From an uncultured Mycoplasmatota bacterium (GTDB lineage Bacteria > Bacillota_I > Bacilli_A > RF39 > UBA660), in NCBI GenBank assembly GCA_900544625.1, contig UQVR01000009.1, positions 1 to 38,879 of the forward strand: a stretch of DNA of 38,879 nt, in the 5' to 3' direction. The position numbers and the translations under genes were made by a program. Of the stretch, positions 16,723 through 25,597 are shown one piece after another. How positions within the stretch are numbered: position 1 is the first letter of the stretch; each line of letters begins with the position of its first letter. The notes below the pieces were generated by a model, which did no database searches, was not told the origin of the DNA, and saw nothing but the letters and a program-made list of their open reading frames with translations.

Positions 16723-19269
16723 ATGAAAAAGTTAAAACTTAAAAAAATTAATTTAAAGAAAAAATCAAATCAAAAAGGAAATAAAAAAGTATTTACTAAG
16801 GATAAAATACTTTCAATCATTCTAATAGCAGGAATAGCCCTAATATCAATTGCTTTAGTATTTGCCTTATATATTATAATATCTTCACCTGATTTTGATA
16901 AGGAAAAATTATATTCTAAAGAATCAAGTGTTCTATATTATAATGATGGTAAAACAGAACTTGCTAGACTTGGACAATATGATAGAGTTCTAGTAAACTA
17001 TGATGAACTTCCTCAAGTTTTAATAGATGCTATTGTAGCAACAGAAGACTCAAGATTTTTTCAACACAATGGTTTAGATATGGCACGTTTTGCCAAAGCA
17101 AGTGTTGGTCAAGTACTTGGTAATGATAAGGCTGGTGGTGCATCTACCTTAACAATGCAAGTTGCAAAGCAAGTATATTCTAGTAAAGAAAGTCATGGTA
17201 TAAAGGGTATAGTTCGTAAATTTCAAGATATTTACATGGCAGTATTCAAACTAGAAAGTAATTATACAAAAGAAGAAATAATAGAGTTTTATGTAAATAG
17301 CCAATGGTTTGGTTCAACAGGTTCTCTAAACAACTCAGGTTTTGCAGGCGTTGAACAAGCATGTCAAAACTTCTTTGGTAAATCCGTATCAGACATATCT
17401 TTAGCAGAAGCATCAATTATTGCTGGAATGTTTCAAAATCCTGTTTTATATAACCCATATGTTCATCCAAAATATACCAGAAAACGACAAAAAATAGTTT
17501 TAACATTAATGGTAAATCATGGTTATATAACTGAAGAAGAAAAAAATGCTGTCTTAGATATTCCAATTGAGTCTTTATTAGCTAAAAAGGATAGTATTTC
17601 AAACGGCGACAGCAGAGCTGCAATTGACTACGTTATCAACGAAATAAAAAGTGATACAGGTTATGACTTAAGAGAAACACCAATGAAAGTAATAACAACA
17701 ATTGATAAAGATGCTCAAGCTGTATTAAATAAATTAGAAAAAGGTGAAATATATAAGTTTCCGAATGATGCTATGCAAGAAGGAATTGCTATAACAGATA
17801 TGGAAAACGGAGGAATCTCAGCAATTTCTGGTGGAAGAAACTATGGAGCTCGTGGTACAAACAGAGCAACAATCAAAAGACAACCGGGATCAACAGCCAA
17901 AATATTATTTGACTATGGTCCTTACATTGAATACCTTAATGGTTCCCCTGCTTCACTATTCTTAGATGAAGAAACAACATATACAAATGGAACTCCTATT
18001 AAAAATGCTGATGGTAAGTATAATGGTTTAATGAGTATGCGCGATGCCCTAGCAGCATCAAGAAACATCCCAGCATTAAAAGCCTTTCAAGCGGTTAATA
18101 AAGAAAATCCAGATTATATAAAAACATTCGTAAAAAACTTAGGTATCAACTATGGTGATGAATTATATGAATCTGCAGCTATTGGTGGATTTGATGGTGT
18201 TAGTCCAGTGCAAATGTCCGCAGCATATGCCGCATATGGTAGAGATGGTTATTATATTGAACCATATTCATATAAAGAAGCAACCCTACTAGAAAATGGT
18301 AAAGTTTATACTAAAAAGAATGAAAAAGTTAAAGTAATGAGCGAAGAAACAGCATATATGATAACAAGTATATTAATGACTGCTGCCGAAAGAGGTGTTG
18401 GTGGTGTCTCAGTAAGTGGTACAAATATCGCTGCTAAATCAGGTACAACAAACTTAGATAAAGCCACAACAGAAAAGTTAGGAATTCCCGCATCAGCTAC
18501 TAGAGATGCATGGAATATAACCTATTCACCAGAATACTCAATTGCCCTATGGATTGGTTATGATATTAATAATTCTAATCATTACCTAACAGCAACAATT
18601 GGTGGTAGAGTTAGAAATGCCGTTATGAAGGCTGTTGGTTCAAGAGTATATTCAAAAAACAAAAAATTTACAAAACCAAGTGGTATTATTGAAGTAGAAA
18701 TTGAAAAGGAAACATTCCCTACTCAACTTGCATCAGAATTTACGCCAGAAAATTTAAGAACTACAGAAATATTTAAAGAAGGAACTGAACCAACTGAAGT
18801 ATCAACAAGATTTAATAAATTAAGTGCTCCAACCGGAGGATCATATATATACGATGGTACTACAGTTAAATTAAAATGGAATGGTATACAAACACCAGAT
18901 GCAATAAATACTAGTTATTTAAAAGATTATTTCAATAAATACTATGATACAAGTGCTAATAAATATTATGAGGAAAGAATAGCATACATTAATACATATA
19001 TTGGATCATTAGGTTACAATATATATGAAAAAAACGAAGATGGTACATTAAACTATCTAGGTCGTACAGATAATACAACATTTACAGTAAGTAACCCTAA
19101 AGGTGGAAATACAACCTATGTTATAAAAGCTGCTTACTCATTATTTAAAGCAAATATGAGTGATGGTTTACTTATAAAATCCAATTCTGATATAGATTCA
19201 AATGTTGAAAACATAATCAAACCAGATCCAGGAAATGATGATACTGAAAAAAATTATGGATTAGATTAA
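16723..19269 (+). CDS. ponA: Class A penicillin-binding protein 1A
   Basis: An 848-aa bifunctional wall synthase. A basic cytoplasmic tail (1-26) and one membrane segment (about 28-52) are followed by the GT51 glycosyltransferase (E108 in VATEDSRFFQHNGLD; GGASTLTMQVAKQ) and the transpeptidase with S390-T-A-K393, S446-R-N448 and K572-SGT575. A C-terminal region (about 690-848) looks like a fibronectin-III type module plus an acidic tail. It polymerises and cross-links peptidoglycan outside the membrane. AAGGAGG precedes the ATG. Confidence 0.97.
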   Translation: MKKLKLKKINLKKKSNQKGNKKVFTKDKILSIILIAGIALISIALVFALYIIISSPDFDKEKLYSKESSVLYYNDGKTELARLGQYDRVLVNYDELPQVLIDAIVATEDSRFFQHNGLDMARFAKASVGQVLGNDKAGGASTLTMQVAKQVYSSKESHGIKGIVRKFQDIYMAVFKLESNYTKEEIIEFYVNSQWFGSTGSLNNSGFAGVEQACQNFFGKSVSDISLAEASIIAGMFQNPVLYNPYVHPKYTRKRQKIVLTLMVNHGYITEEEKNAVLDIPIESLLAKKDSISNGDSRAAIDYVINEIKSDTGYDLRETPMKVITTIDKDAQAVLNKLEKGEIYKFPNDAMQEGIAITDMENGGISAISGGRNYGARGTNRATIKRQPGSTAKILFDYGPYIEYLNGSPASLFLDEETTYTNGTPIKNADGKYNGLMSMRDALAASRNIPALKAFQAVNKENPDYIKTFVKNLGINYGDELYESAAIGGFDGVSPVQMSAAYAAYGRDGYYIEPYSYKEATLLENGKVYTKKNEKVKVMSEETAYMITSILMTAAERGVGGVSVSGTNIAAKSGTTNLDKATTEKLGIPASATRDAWNITYSPEYSIALWIGYDINNSNHYLTATIGGRVRNAVMKAVGSRVYSKNKKFTKPSGIIEVEIEKETFPTQLASEFTPENLRTTEIFKEGTEPTEVSTRFNKLSAPTGGSYIYDGTTVKLKWNGIQTPDAINTSYLKDYFNKYYDTSANKYYEERIAYINTYIGSLGYNIYEKNEDGTLNYLGRTDNTTFTVSNPKGGNTTYVIKAAYSLFKANMSDGLLIKSNSDIDSNVENIIKPDPGNDDTEKNYGLD

Positions 19270-19296
19270 AAAGAGACTTCTTAACGAAGTCTTTTA
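19270..19296. terminator. Bidirectional terminator between ponA and nth
   Basis: GACTTC (19275-19280) and GAAGTC (19286-19291) form a hairpin with loop TTAAC; T runs follow on both strands. The nth stop codon lies in the loop. Confidence 0.75.
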
Positions 19297-19895
19297 TATT
19301 TACATTGAAAAGGACACTTATCACATAATGGTTTAATACTTTTACAAGTATACCTACCAAATAAAACTAATTGATGATGAACTTTACTCCATTTATCTTT
19401 AGGAAAAAAGTTCATTAAATCTTTTTCTATTTCTAATACATCATCGCTTTTAGTTAATTGTAATCTTCTAGAAACCCTAGCTACATGGGTATCTACTGCA
19501 ATTGTAGGGACATTATAAATATTTGATAAAACTACATTACATGTTTTTCTTCCCACACCTGGTAAATTTTCTAAATAATTTCTATCATTTGGAACTTTTC
19601 CATTATAATCCTTAACTAATTTATTAGCTATTTCAATAATATAAATAGACTTTCTTTTGTATGTTCCAACAGGTTTTATGATATTTTCAATATCTTCTAC
19701 ACTAGCTTTAGCTAAAGAAAAAATATCATATTTTAAAAACAATTCTTTTGTTACAACATTTACTCTTTTATCAGTTGATTGAGCAGCCAAAACTGTAGCA
19801 ATCAATAACTCATAATCTTTCTTATAATTAAGTTCACAAACAGGATTTGGAACAACTTCATCTAATTTTTTTAATATCTCTTTACTATTTTTCAT
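19281..19895 (-). CDS. nth: Endonuclease III (DNA glycosylase/AP lyase)
   Basis: A 204-aa base-excision enzyme. The helix-hairpin-helix LPGVGRKTCNVVLSN holds catalytic K117, and AVDTHVARVSRRL holds D135. The C-terminal iron-sulfur ligands are C184, C191, C194 and C198, spaced C-x6-C-x2-C-x3-C instead of the usual x6-x2-x5, so the last loop is two residues short. It removes oxidised pyrimidines. The ATG lies inside the end of dnaD (11-base overlap), as in the conserved dnaD-nth pair of Bacilli. Confidence 0.94.
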   Translation of the reverse strand: MKNSKEILKKLDEVVPNPVCELNYKKDYELLIATVLAAQSTDKRVNVVTKELFLKYDIFSLAKASVEDIENIIKPVGTYKRKSIYIIEIANKLVKDYNGKVPNDRNYLENLPGVGRKTCNVVLSNIYNVPTIAVDTHVARVSRRLQLTKSDDVLEIEKDLMNFFPKDKWSKVHHQLVLFGRYTCKSIKPLCDKCPFQCKYKRLR

Positions 19896-20517
19896 TTAAA
19901 CCATTCAACCAATCAAAATTCATAACACTTGTTTCATATAAAGGCGCCTCAGGTTCTTTTTCCATCATTTTTTTAACATCATCTGGAGCTTTAATACCTT
20001 TTCTATTCCATTCATATAAAACTTTATCAATATATCTTAAACTTGGTGCCCCATTATAAACAGCTTCCTTTAATGCACTTAAAATAAGTTCTTCACTAAA
20101 TCCATTTTCAATCCAAGCATTAATTATTTCACAATCCATACTAGATAAAGTTCTTCCAAATTCTTTTTCAAACACAGAGTAAATGTCTTCTTTTGTTACT
20201 TCTTTTTCTTTCGTTTTATAATCATTTCTTATTTCATTATAAAAATTATCTAAAGATACTTTTTCTCTAATTTTACCAAAACAATCTTTTTCAGCATTAA
20301 CTTTAATCAAGTTTTTAGTAACCAAGGATCCATATGCTGTTAAAACATCTTCCTCTTTCATATTTAATGTCTTAGCAACTATTTTCATATCAAATACTTC
20401 ATCATATATATTATCAAAATAAAGTAATACAAGAAACTCTTTTAAAGATAAATCCAACTTTAAAGCTTCACTAATAAATATTGTTTCCACTACAAGTTTT
20501 TTATTATCTTTAAACAT
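19885..20517 (-). CDS. dnaD: DNA replication initiation protein DnaD
   Basis: A 210-aa protein from ATG 20517 (AAGGAAGTGA upstream; a GTG three codons earlier lies in that site). Residues 1-100 are the winged-helix DDBH1 domain; residues about 120-195 the DDBH2 domain with the YIDKVLYEW form of its C-terminal YxxxIxxxW motif. DnaD loads the helicase with DnaB and DnaI at the origin in Bacillota. The start site overlaps the cca stop, and nth overlaps its end. Confidence 0.88.
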   Translation of the reverse strand: MFKDNKKLVVETIFISEALKLDLSLKEFLVLLYFDNIYDEVFDMKIVAKTLNMKEEDVLTAYGSLVTKNLIKVNAEKDCFGKIREKVSLDNFYNEIRNDYKTKEKEVTKEDIYSVFEKEFGRTLSSMDCEIINAWIENGFSEELILSALKEAVYNGAPSLRYIDKVLYEWNRKGIKAPDDVKKMMEKEPEAPLYETSVMNFDWLNGLNEK

Positions 20518-20522
20518 GTTTC

Positions 20523-21587
20523 TCACTTCCTTTTCTCTAAATATTTTAATATTTCACTTTTTTTATTTTTCAATCTTTTTTTAAGTATTTCACTTTCTAA
20601 TAATTTATATGTATCTCCGATTATTTTTCCCTCACCATATAAATCAACTATATCACTACTTTTTATATCAATATCTTCCCTAGATTTAATTGGTAATTTA
20701 TTATACATCTTACTAATTAAAGTTGTTTTAATATTTAATATTTTACCAGCTACTCTAGATATATATAATCCATATTTATATAATACTTCATTATCAATTT
20801 TACCTATATCCAATACCTCGGTAATTTTTATTATATTCCCTTTTTCAACATTTGTAAATGGTATATTTAAAACTTTTACTTGAGCCCACATACCAAGCAG
20901 ATCATCTACATAATTTACATCATTATATTTAATCTTTAAAATATCACTTATACCTGTATCATCAAGTAATTTTAATCCTTTTTTAAAATTTTTATTTATT
21001 AATATTTTATCCAGTTCATTTTTTATTCTTTCTTTAGATAAGTCTTTTACTAAATAATTATATTTTATAATCTTTTCATATAATTCATTATCAATACCAA
21101 AATCAAGTACACACGCAAATCTAATCGCCCTCATTATTCTTAATGGATCTTCTTGTATTTTAATATCTACATCACCAATCATTTTGATTAATCTTTTATC
21201 TAAATCCAAACATCCATTTAAAGGATCGATTATATTACCGTTTTTATCCATACAAATAGCATTTATTGTAAAGTCTCTTCGCTTTAAATCTTCTTCTAAA
21301 TTATTAATATATTTCACTGTACTTGGTCTTCTATTTATATAATTTAAATCTTTTCTATACGTAGTTATATCTACATTTAATTTATCAATCTTTATGTTAA
21401 CACTTCCATAATTACTTTTACTACTATTAAAGATTCTATGAATATCTTTAGGAAGAGCATTAGTGGCAATATCAACATCAAAAGACGTAATTCCTAATAA
21501 GTAATCACGAACATAACCACCAACTAAGTATGCTTGATAACCTTCAGATTCTAAAGTTTCTAGTATTTTCTTTATATTTTTTTCCAT
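20523..21587 (-). CDS. cca: CCA tRNA nucleotidyltransferase
   Basis: A 354-aa class II nucleotidyltransferase. LVGGYVRDYLLG (23-32), catalytic D37 and D39 in SFDVDIAT, and LKRRDFTINAI (102-111, nucleotide recognition) are all present, followed by the neck/body helices (DPLRIMRAIRFA). It adds or repairs 3' CCA on tRNAs. Shorter than B. subtilis Cca by some 40 residues, at the C-terminal tail. A poly(A) polymerase role cannot be excluded, but is unlikely in this group. First gene of cca-dnaD-nth. Confidence 0.93.
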   Translation of the reverse strand: MEKNIKKILETLESEGYQAYLVGGYVRDYLLGITSFDVDIATNALPKDIHRIFNSSKSNYGSVNIKIDKLNVDITTYRKDLNYINRRPSTVKYINNLEEDLKRRDFTINAICMDKNGNIIDPLNGCLDLDKRLIKMIGDVDIKIQEDPLRIMRAIRFACVLDFGIDNELYEKIIKYNYLVKDLSKERIKNELDKILINKNFKKGLKLLDDTGISDILKIKYNDVNYVDDLLGMWAQVKVLNIPFTNVEKGNIIKITEVLDIGKIDNEVLYKYGLYISRVAGKILNIKTTLISKMYNKLPIKSREDIDIKSSDIVDLYGEGKIIGDTYKLLESEILKKRLKNKKSEILKYLEKRK

Positions 21588-21618
21588 TCCAATCCCTATT
21601 TAATTATATCAAAATATA

Positions 21619-21648
21619 AATAAAAAAACACCTATTTTCAAGATGTTT
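21619..21648 (-). terminator. Terminator after the class I aldolase
   Basis: Minus strand AAACATCT pairs with AGGTGTTT (one G-U) around loop TGAAAAT, then seven T. It ends the deaminase-sortase-aldolase transcript. Confidence 0.8.
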
Positions 21649-21665
21649 TACATAATTTTAATAAT

Positions 21666-22550
21666 TTATTTAATCTTTTTTACAGATGCATCATATATTT
21701 CTTCAACTGTATTATCCAACGTTTTACTAAATTCTTCATCACTCATATTGACATTTAATCCTTCAAGTAAAGCTCTAGAAAATGATGCAATCATTTTTTT
21801 ATTTTGTTTTAACTTTTCACAAGCTAAATCTCTATCATATCCACCAGATAGGGCAACAATTCTTAAAACGTTCTTATGTCTTAACAAATCATTATAAAAA
21901 TTTGGTATTTCTGGTAATGTAAATTTAAACATTAAACAATCCTCTTTTTTCATCTTATCTAAATGCCTCAAAATTTCATTTCTCATAAATGTTTCAATTT
22001 GTTTTTTATTACAAGCATTTATATCAACCTCAGGCTCAATAATAGGTATTAATCCATGTGCTATAATAATTTTAGCTAAATTAAATTGTTGTTCAATAAC
22101 TTTTTTAATTCCATACTCATTATATTCTTTTATAACACTTCTCATTTTAGTACCAACAATACCATATTTTTTAGCATTTTCTAAAGAATCTTCCAACCCT
22201 GGAATATCTTTTAATAATTGAACTCCCCCATCAATATCTTCTAAACCAACATCTATTTTTAAAAAAGCAGGGATTCTTTTATTACTTAAATATTTAACAG
22301 TATTAACACCATCAATATCCCTTTCCATTGTATTTTTAAAAAGTATTACTCCAAGTATCCTTTCATCAAAAGCATCATTCATAATAACCCTTGAACGCAT
22401 CTTATGAATATAATCAAACATTACTTCATCACTTGTAATTAATTCTTCACCAATACCATAATTTGCTAATGTTTTTTTGCTACTTCCACCACTTTGATCT
22501 AAAGCAGCAATAAATCCTTTCTTATTTTTTAATATATCAATTATTTCCAT
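21666..22550 (-). CDS. fda: Fructose-bisphosphate aldolase, class I
   Basis: A 294-aa enzyme close in sequence to the Staphylococcus class I aldolase as I remember it: GKGFIAALDQSGGS-like KKGFIAALDQSGGSS near the start, GTKMRSVI, IPIIEPEVDINA, Schiff-base lysine probably K209 in LMFKFTLP, and LSGGYDR (235-241). It splits fructose 1,6-bisphosphate into DHAP and GAP without metal. The start overlaps the end of the sortase gene by 14 bases. Confidence 0.94.
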   Translation of the reverse strand: MEIIDILKNKKGFIAALDQSGGSSKKTLANYGIGEELITSDEVMFDYIHKMRSRVIMNDAFDERILGVILFKNTMERDIDGVNTVKYLSNKRIPAFLKIDVGLEDIDGGVQLLKDIPGLEDSLENAKKYGIVGTKMRSVIKEYNEYGIKKVIEQQFNLAKIIIAHGLIPIIEPEVDINACNKKQIETFMRNEILRHLDKMKKEDCLMFKFTLPEIPNFYNDLLRHKNVLRIVALSGGYDRDLACEKLKQNKKMIASFSRALLEGLNVNMSDEEFSKTLDNTVEEIYDASVKKIK

Positions 22551-23523
22551 TTTTTACCTCCATTTTAATTAATTTTGCATGCAATACTACTCTATCACTT
22601 TCTTTATAACATGTAGATAAAGTTAATATTTTATCATCTTTATTTAAATCAACTTCAAATTGATACTCACTTCTATTCTTTAATAAAGATAAAAATTCTT
22701 CATACTTTTCATCACTACTAAAGTTAATATTTAAATAATCACTTGTCTGTGGTATTCTATAAATACTAAATACTTGCCATAACGTATTTTCATATTCTGT
22801 AGATAACTTAACAACATGATTATTTTTATCACTATACCAATTACTTTTAGTAATATTTTTTAAAGAACCAAACATTGTTCCATCCACTCTACCATGAGCA
22901 TAAAGAATTGTATTCTTATCAAAATTACTAATATTATTTCTATAATCCATAAATACCCAACCAGCAGAGTTATACTTTTTATTAAAATCTTTTTTTAAAT
23001 AATATGTATTATCATTAGTTTGTACAAAAGGATAATTTATATTAGTGCCATTTACTTGTATCCACCCTACTGTATCATTATTTATTTTTTTTAAATTTTG
23101 GAAATCCACATTTATTAAATTCATTTTAATATAATCCCAATAAGGATTTTCTTTATGTTCTTCTTTCGGAGGATTTACAATTGTTGTATCAATCGTATCA
23201 ATTACTTCTTCAACCTCTGTACTTTCAGTTATTTCATTAATTTGCTTTTCAGTATTTTGTGCATCCATACTCCACTTAATTAAATTAATACCTGAATACG
23301 CCCCAAAAGCCAGAAAAATAATTAAAAGCAAATAAACAATTTCTTTTCTTAAAAATAATCTTTTTTTATTTTTTACTATTACTTCAGATTCTCTTACTTC
23401 TTCATTACTTACTTCATTATCATCAATATTTAAACTTTTTAATATTTCATAAGATAGTTCTTTATCATCTTTGGCACCTTGTTCTATTGTTGTATTCTTA
23501 TTATCTTTTATAATTATCCCCAC
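22537..23523 (-). CDS. srtB: Class B sortase
   Basis: A 328-aa membrane transpeptidase. A 60-residue acidic cytoplasmic tail precedes one membrane segment (about 61-80), a linker, and the catalytic domain: H210 in LYAHGRVDGTMFG, C305 in LSTC and R311 in DRVVLHAKL, all with class B spacing. It attaches proteins to the wall or builds pili; no LPXTG-like or NPQTN-like substrate lies in the window. The start (GTG 23523) is uncertain, directly after the deaminase stop with no good ribosome site; a nearby ATA/ATT or later start is possible. Confidence 0.9.
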   Translation of the reverse strand: MGIIIKDNKNTTIEQGAKDDKELSYEILKSLNIDDNEVSNEEVRESEVIVKNKKRLFLRKEIVYLLLIIFLAFGAYSGINLIKWSMDAQNTEKQINEITESTEVEEVIDTIDTTIVNPPKEEHKENPYWDYIKMNLINVDFQNLKKINNDTVGWIQVNGTNINYPFVQTNDNTYYLKKDFNKKYNSAGWVFMDYRNNISNFDKNTILYAHGRVDGTMFGSLKNITKSNWYSDKNNHVVKLSTEYENTLWQVFSIYRIPQTSDYLNINFSSDEKYEEFLSLLKNRSEYQFEVDLNKDDKILTLSTCYKESDRVVLHAKLIKMEVKNGNN

Positions 23524-24027
23524 CTATTTATCGAGTTCTATTTCTATTTTTTTAGTTTCACTTACTTTAAATTCATGATATCTAACACCACATTCATCAA
23601 ATAATCTTCTTGAAGCTACCATATTATCTTGATCATGATATTTATCACTCAAATAAATTACTTCTTTAATACCTGATTGAATAATAGCTTTAGCACATTC
23701 ATTACATGGAAATAACGCCACATATATTTTAGAGCCTTCTAAATCTCTTTTATTGCCTCTGAAATTTAGAATAGCATTTAATTCTGCATGACAAACATAC
23801 AAATATTTAGTATCTAAGGCATTTCCTTCTCTATCCCAAGGAAATGAATCATCATTAAACCCATTCGGAGCACCATTATACCCAATTGATAAGATTCTAT
23901 TATCATCACTTACTATACAAGCACCAACTTGAGTTGATGGGTCTTTACTTCTTAATGCTGATAATTTTGCAATACCCATAAAATATTCATCCCAAGATAA
24001 ATAATCTATTCTCTTTTTTACTTCCAT
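23524..24027 (-). CDS. comEB: dCMP deaminase (ComEB-like)
   Basis: A 167-aa zinc deaminase. H80-A-E82 in CHAELNAIL and C108, C111 in PCNEC give the cytidine-deaminase zinc site, and SKDPSTQVGACIV near residue 28 is typical of dCMP deaminases. It makes dUMP for thymidylate synthesis. GGTGAG precedes the ATG. First gene of the transcript with sortase and aldolase, after the hisS terminator. Confidence 0.92.
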   Translation of the reverse strand: MEVKKRIDYLSWDEYFMGIAKLSALRSKDPSTQVGACIVSDDNRILSIGYNGAPNGFNDDSFPWDREGNALDTKYLYVCHAELNAILNFRGNKRDLEGSKIYVALFPCNECAKAIIQSGIKEVIYLSDKYHDQDNMVASRRLFDECGVRYHEFKVSETKKIEIELDK

Positions 24028-24064
24028 TTATACTCACCATCCTAATATAATTTTAACAAATTTT

Positions 24065-24102
24065 TAACAAAAATAAAATAGAAACATATTCAGTTTCTAT
24101 TT
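24065..24102 (-). terminator. Terminator after hisS
   Basis: AAATAGAAAC (24076-24085) pairs perfectly with GTTTCTATTT (24093-24102); the minus strand continues TATTTTTG. Confidence 0.85.
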
Positions 24103-24113
24103 ATTTTCCTAAT

Positions 24114-25406
24114 TTACTTTAAATAATCTCTTATTACATCCAAATTATCTATACTAACTTCAATATTATTACTTCCAAACATATCTTTTAAAACAAATTT
24201 ATTATTATTAATTTCATCTTCACCAAGAATTATTACATATGGAATATTTTCTCTATTGGCAAAATCAAGACTTCTTTTTAATTTTCTATCTTTCATTTCA
24301 ATTTCTACATTTATTCCCATATCTCTAAGTTTATTAGCTAAATCTAATGCTTCAATTTGAACACCCATTGGAATGATAAATATTTCTATATTACTATTTT
24401 TATTAAACTCTTCCCTATTTTTTAATATTTCAAAAATTGATGTTAAACCAAAACTAATACCTACCGCTGGATATACTTCTCCATCATTAATATATTCACC
24501 AATCATTTTGTCATATCTACCACCACCACCGATAGAACTTGTAACAATACCACTTTTGTCATATACTTCAAAAACATTTCCAGTATAATAGTCTTGACCA
24601 CGAGCAAGAGTTAAATCAAGAACGCATATATCATTATATCCTAATTTAGAAATATATTTATTTAACGAATCAATTTCTTCAATACCATTTTTCAATACTT
24701 CATTATCACTATCTACAAACTTACTTTTAATACTTTCTAAATCCATCTTAAACATTAACAGTAAACTACTTACTTTAATTTCTTCTATGCCTAAGTCCAC
24801 TAAGTACTTCACCAACTCAGCCTCAGTTATTTTATTCATTTTATCAACTATAGTAATAACACTACTTATTTTGCTATCTTCAATTCCAACTTCACTTATT
24901 AAGCCACGCATTAAATTTCTATTATTATATTTAATAATGATATCAATACCTAATCTTTTAAAAGCTGTAATATATAAACCTAATAACTCGGCTTCAACAA
25001 GTTGTCCAGATATACCTACAACATCAGCATCACATTGTGTAAATTCCCTATCTCTACCAACTTTAACTGGACCATCTCTAAAAACTTTTGCTATCTCATA
25101 TCTCTTAAATGGAAAACTAATATTATTTTTATTTAAAGCAATAAACTTTGCAAATGGAACGGTTAAATCATATCTAAGACCTAACTTACGATCTCCTTGA
25201 TCTGTTAATTTATAAATTTCCTTTAATAAATCATTATTTTCATCATACTTATCTACAAGCATATCCAAATAACATAGTATCGGAGTTTCAATTGGTTGAT
25301 AACCAAATTCTTCAAATGTAGTTTTTAAAATTTCATTTATATAATTTCTAATTTTTTGTTCTTTAGGTAAAAAATCATAACCACCTTTTACATTTTGTAT
25401 TTTCAT
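24114..25406 (-). CDS. hisS: Histidine-tRNA ligase
   Basis: A 430-aa class II synthetase. VKGGYDFLP at the start, motif 2 RYDLTVPFAKFIA and KVFRDGPVKVGRDREFTQCD, His-A loop GRGQDYYTG-like ARGQDYYTGNVFE, motif 3 PAVGISFGLTSI, and the C-terminal anticodon-binding domain. It charges tRNA-His. AAAGGA precedes the ATG. Its leader has a His-rich leader peptide and terminator (25428-25531), so it should respond to His-tRNA level by ribosome-mediated attenuation. Confidence 0.97.
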   Translation of the reverse strand: MKIQNVKGGYDFLPKEQKIRNYINEILKTTFEEFGYQPIETPILCYLDMLVDKYDENNDLLKEIYKLTDQGDRKLGLRYDLTVPFAKFIALNKNNISFPFKRYEIAKVFRDGPVKVGRDREFTQCDADVVGISGQLVEAELLGLYITAFKRLGIDIIIKYNNRNLMRGLISEVGIEDSKISSVITIVDKMNKITEAELVKYLVDLGIEEIKVSSLLLMFKMDLESIKSKFVDSDNEVLKNGIEEIDSLNKYISKLGYNDICVLDLTLARGQDYYTGNVFEVYDKSGIVTSSIGGGGRYDKMIGEYINDGEVYPAVGISFGLTSIFEILKNREEFNKNSNIEIFIIPMGVQIEALDLANKLRDMGINVEIEMKDRKLKRSLDFANRENIPYVIILGEDEINNNKFVLKDMFGSNNIEVSIDNLDVIRDYLK

Positions 25407-25427
25407 CTTTAATTCCTTTCTTCATAT

Positions 25428-25457
25428 TAAAAAACAAGCACTCTAATAAGCACTTGT
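25428..25457 (-). terminator. Attenuator terminator in the hisS leader
   Basis: The minus strand forms a 10-pair hairpin between ACAAGTGCTT and GAGTGCTTGT (25434-25457; three G-U) with loop ATTA, then a T run. Its 5' arm ACAAGTGC can alternatively pair perfectly with GCACTTGT (plus 25480-25487), which lies inside the leader peptide codons. Confidence 0.8.
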
Positions 25458-25465
25458 AACAACTT

Positions 25466-25531
25466 TTAATGTCGCATTAACAAGTGCATGATTTTATGAT
25501 GATGAATTAATGTTACTACTAATTTCTTCAT
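25466..25531 (-). CDS. His-rich leader peptide of hisS (21 aa)
   Basis: ATG 25531 with AAAGGA eight bases upstream, stop TAA at 25466. The peptide has five histidines of 21 residues: three in a row at 10-12, then 16 and 21 (MKKLVVTLI, then HHHKIMHLLMRH). When His-tRNA is short the ribosome should stall at the three CAT codons; GCACTTGT is then free to pair with ACAAGTGC, blocking the terminator and letting hisS be read. When His-tRNA is ample the ribosome covers that arm and the terminator forms. This is seen directly as sequence; the mechanism is inferred from the his leader of enteric bacteria. Confidence 0.85.
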   Translation of the reverse strand: MKKLVVTLIHHHKIMHLLMRH

Positions 25532-25557
25532 AATAAATGTCCTTTCAAATTAACTAT

Positions 25558-25586
25558 ATTTTAACACGACAATACCCATTTGTCAA
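25558..25586 (-). promoter_or_regulatory. SigA promoter of the hisS leader
   Basis: TTGACA (25581-25586), 17 bases, TAAAAT (25558-25563) with extended -10 TGT, on the minus strand. Start near 25551 gives a leader of about 145 bases. Confidence 0.88.
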
Positions 25587-25597
25587 AAAAGTTTAAT

